Source: Brevundimonas lenta
GTDB lineage: Bacteria > Pseudomonadota > Alphaproteobacteria > Caulobacterales > Caulobacteraceae
Length of the DNA: 64,000 bases
NCBI RefSeq assembly: GCF_014196335.1
Contig: NZ_JACIDM010000002.1
Location: 248,001-312,000, forward strand
Reading direction: 5' to 3'
Shown: positions 63,650 to 64,000 of the stretch, one piece after another
Position numbering within the stretch: the stretch's first letter is position 1
Layout: each line of letters begins with the position of its first letter
The notes under the pieces: model-generated
What the model saw: the letters and a program-made list of their open reading frames with translations, nothing else
The model's database searches: none
What the model was told of the DNA's origin: nothing
Made by a program: the position numbers and the translations under genes

Positions 63650-64000
63650 AGGACACGCCCGCCGCTGACGCCCAGCCCGCACCGACCGCCTCGCGCGGAC
63701 CGGCGCGCTGGTTCGACGGCTGGTCGGAGGAGCGGAGACGCAACGCCTTCCTGATCGCCTATGCAATCGCCTTTCTGATCACCGGCGCGGCGATCTGGCT
63801 GCTGGCCACGGTTCCAGGCAGCAGCGTCGAGGGGGCGCGTCAGTCGGCGAGCCGGTCCGTCCTCATCCTTCTGGGCGTGAATTTCCTGCTGATCACGACC
63901 CTGGCCGTGGTGATCGGGCGGCGCGCGTTCAGCCTGTTCCGGCGGCGAACCCACGCCGGGGCGCGGTTGCACCTGAGGTTCGTGACGCTGTTTTCGCTGG
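63646..64000 (+). CDS. ntrY: NtrY-like sensor kinase, N-terminal part (runs off right edge)
   Basis: First 118 codons only. A polar start (KDTPAADAQPAPTASRGPAR) precedes two membrane segments, NAFLIAYAIAFLITGAAIWL and SVLILLGVNFLLITTLAVVI, and a basic RRRTHAGARLHLRFVTLFSL, the sequence pattern at this point in NtrY nitrogen-sensing kinases, not in NtrB, which is soluble. Kinase domains lie outside the window. dusB is followed here directly by this gene, without ntrBC in between. Confidence 0.8.
   Translation, partial: MKDTPAADAQPAPTASRGPARWFDGWSEERRRNAFLIAYAIAFLITGAAIWLLATVPGSSVEGARQSASRSVLILLGVNFLLITTLAVVIGRRAFSLFRRRTHAGARLHLRFVTLFSL

Overview
The window looks like a chromosomal segment of a GC-rich alphaproteobacterium of the Caulobacterales, most like Brevundimonas or a close relative. 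This rests on gene content read directly: a C4-type hemA, glyA-nrdR-rib-nusB-thiL in one run, a Lys-type H+-pyrophosphatase, plsX-fabH-ihfA-merR followed by tRNA-Pro, glpX-recJ, an NDUFS4-like complex I subunit, a PopA-like degenerate GGDEF protein, fused ispDF, and dusB next to an NtrY-like sensor kinase. Nearly everything is housekeeping. No integrase, transposase, plasmid gene, CRISPR array or defence system was seen.

Layout. 1-5.6 kb: an edge-truncated gene, an exported protein, two valine-catabolism genes (3-hydroxyisobutyryl-CoA hydrolase and 3-hydroxyisobutyrate dehydrogenase) and, between them, two tandem exported methyltransferase-like paralogs and an 889-base gene-free block of repeats. 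5.7-13.7 kb: hemA, a small DUF6898-like gene, glyA, nrdR, riboflavin genes (reductase-only ribD, ribE, a ribBX-type ribBA, ribH), nusB, thiL. 13.9-20.9 kb: hppA, bamE, a cytochrome bc1 chaperone, yceD-like, plsX, fabH, ihfA, merR, tRNA-Pro. 20.9-25 kb: small membrane proteins, heme A synthase, a PhoX-like Tat protein and a second repeat block. 25-33.9 kb: rplM-rpsI, argC, a lipoprotein msrB, phaC, glpX, recJ, tRNA-Glu. 33.9-37.4 kb: a receiver protein, a double cold-shock protein, a DUF192 lipoprotein, tRNA-Pro, tRNA-Arg, an NDUFS4-like subunit, xthA. 37.4-50.6 kb: metC-like, a solute-binding protein, an amino-acid/dicarboxylate symporter, sseA, cfa, kdsA, hldE, hldD, a DUF3089 protein, recG. 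50.7-64 kb: sdhE, mfd, an HTH/SRPBCC pair, a popA-like gene, a YihY protein, tusA-like, cinA C-terminal, a membrane-fused spermidine synthase homolog, ispDF, dusB and the start of ntrY.

The genes form short functional runs. hemA, ctaA and the bc1 chaperone serve heme and respiration; sdhE and the NDUFS4-like protein serve respiratory dehydrogenases; kdsA, hldE and hldD make inner-core LPS precursors; plsX and fabH start lipid synthesis; mfd, recG, recJ and xthA are DNA repair. Many neighbours overlap by 1 or 4 bases, indicating translational coupling.

The least explained material is not protein coding. A 436-base element at 4.1 kb recurs almost unchanged in inverted orientation at 24.1 kb, each copy upstream of and co-oriented with a gene. 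Around it and elsewhere lie seven shorter composite palindromic repeats of at least three families, several sitting a few bases after stop codons or exactly between convergent genes. Other points worth checking are a ribH without a recognisable start codon (GTA where GTG is expected), a riboflavin operon lacking intact deaminase and cyclohydrolase II domains, a DUF3089 protein without its serine nucleophile, and an origin-like change of strand composition.
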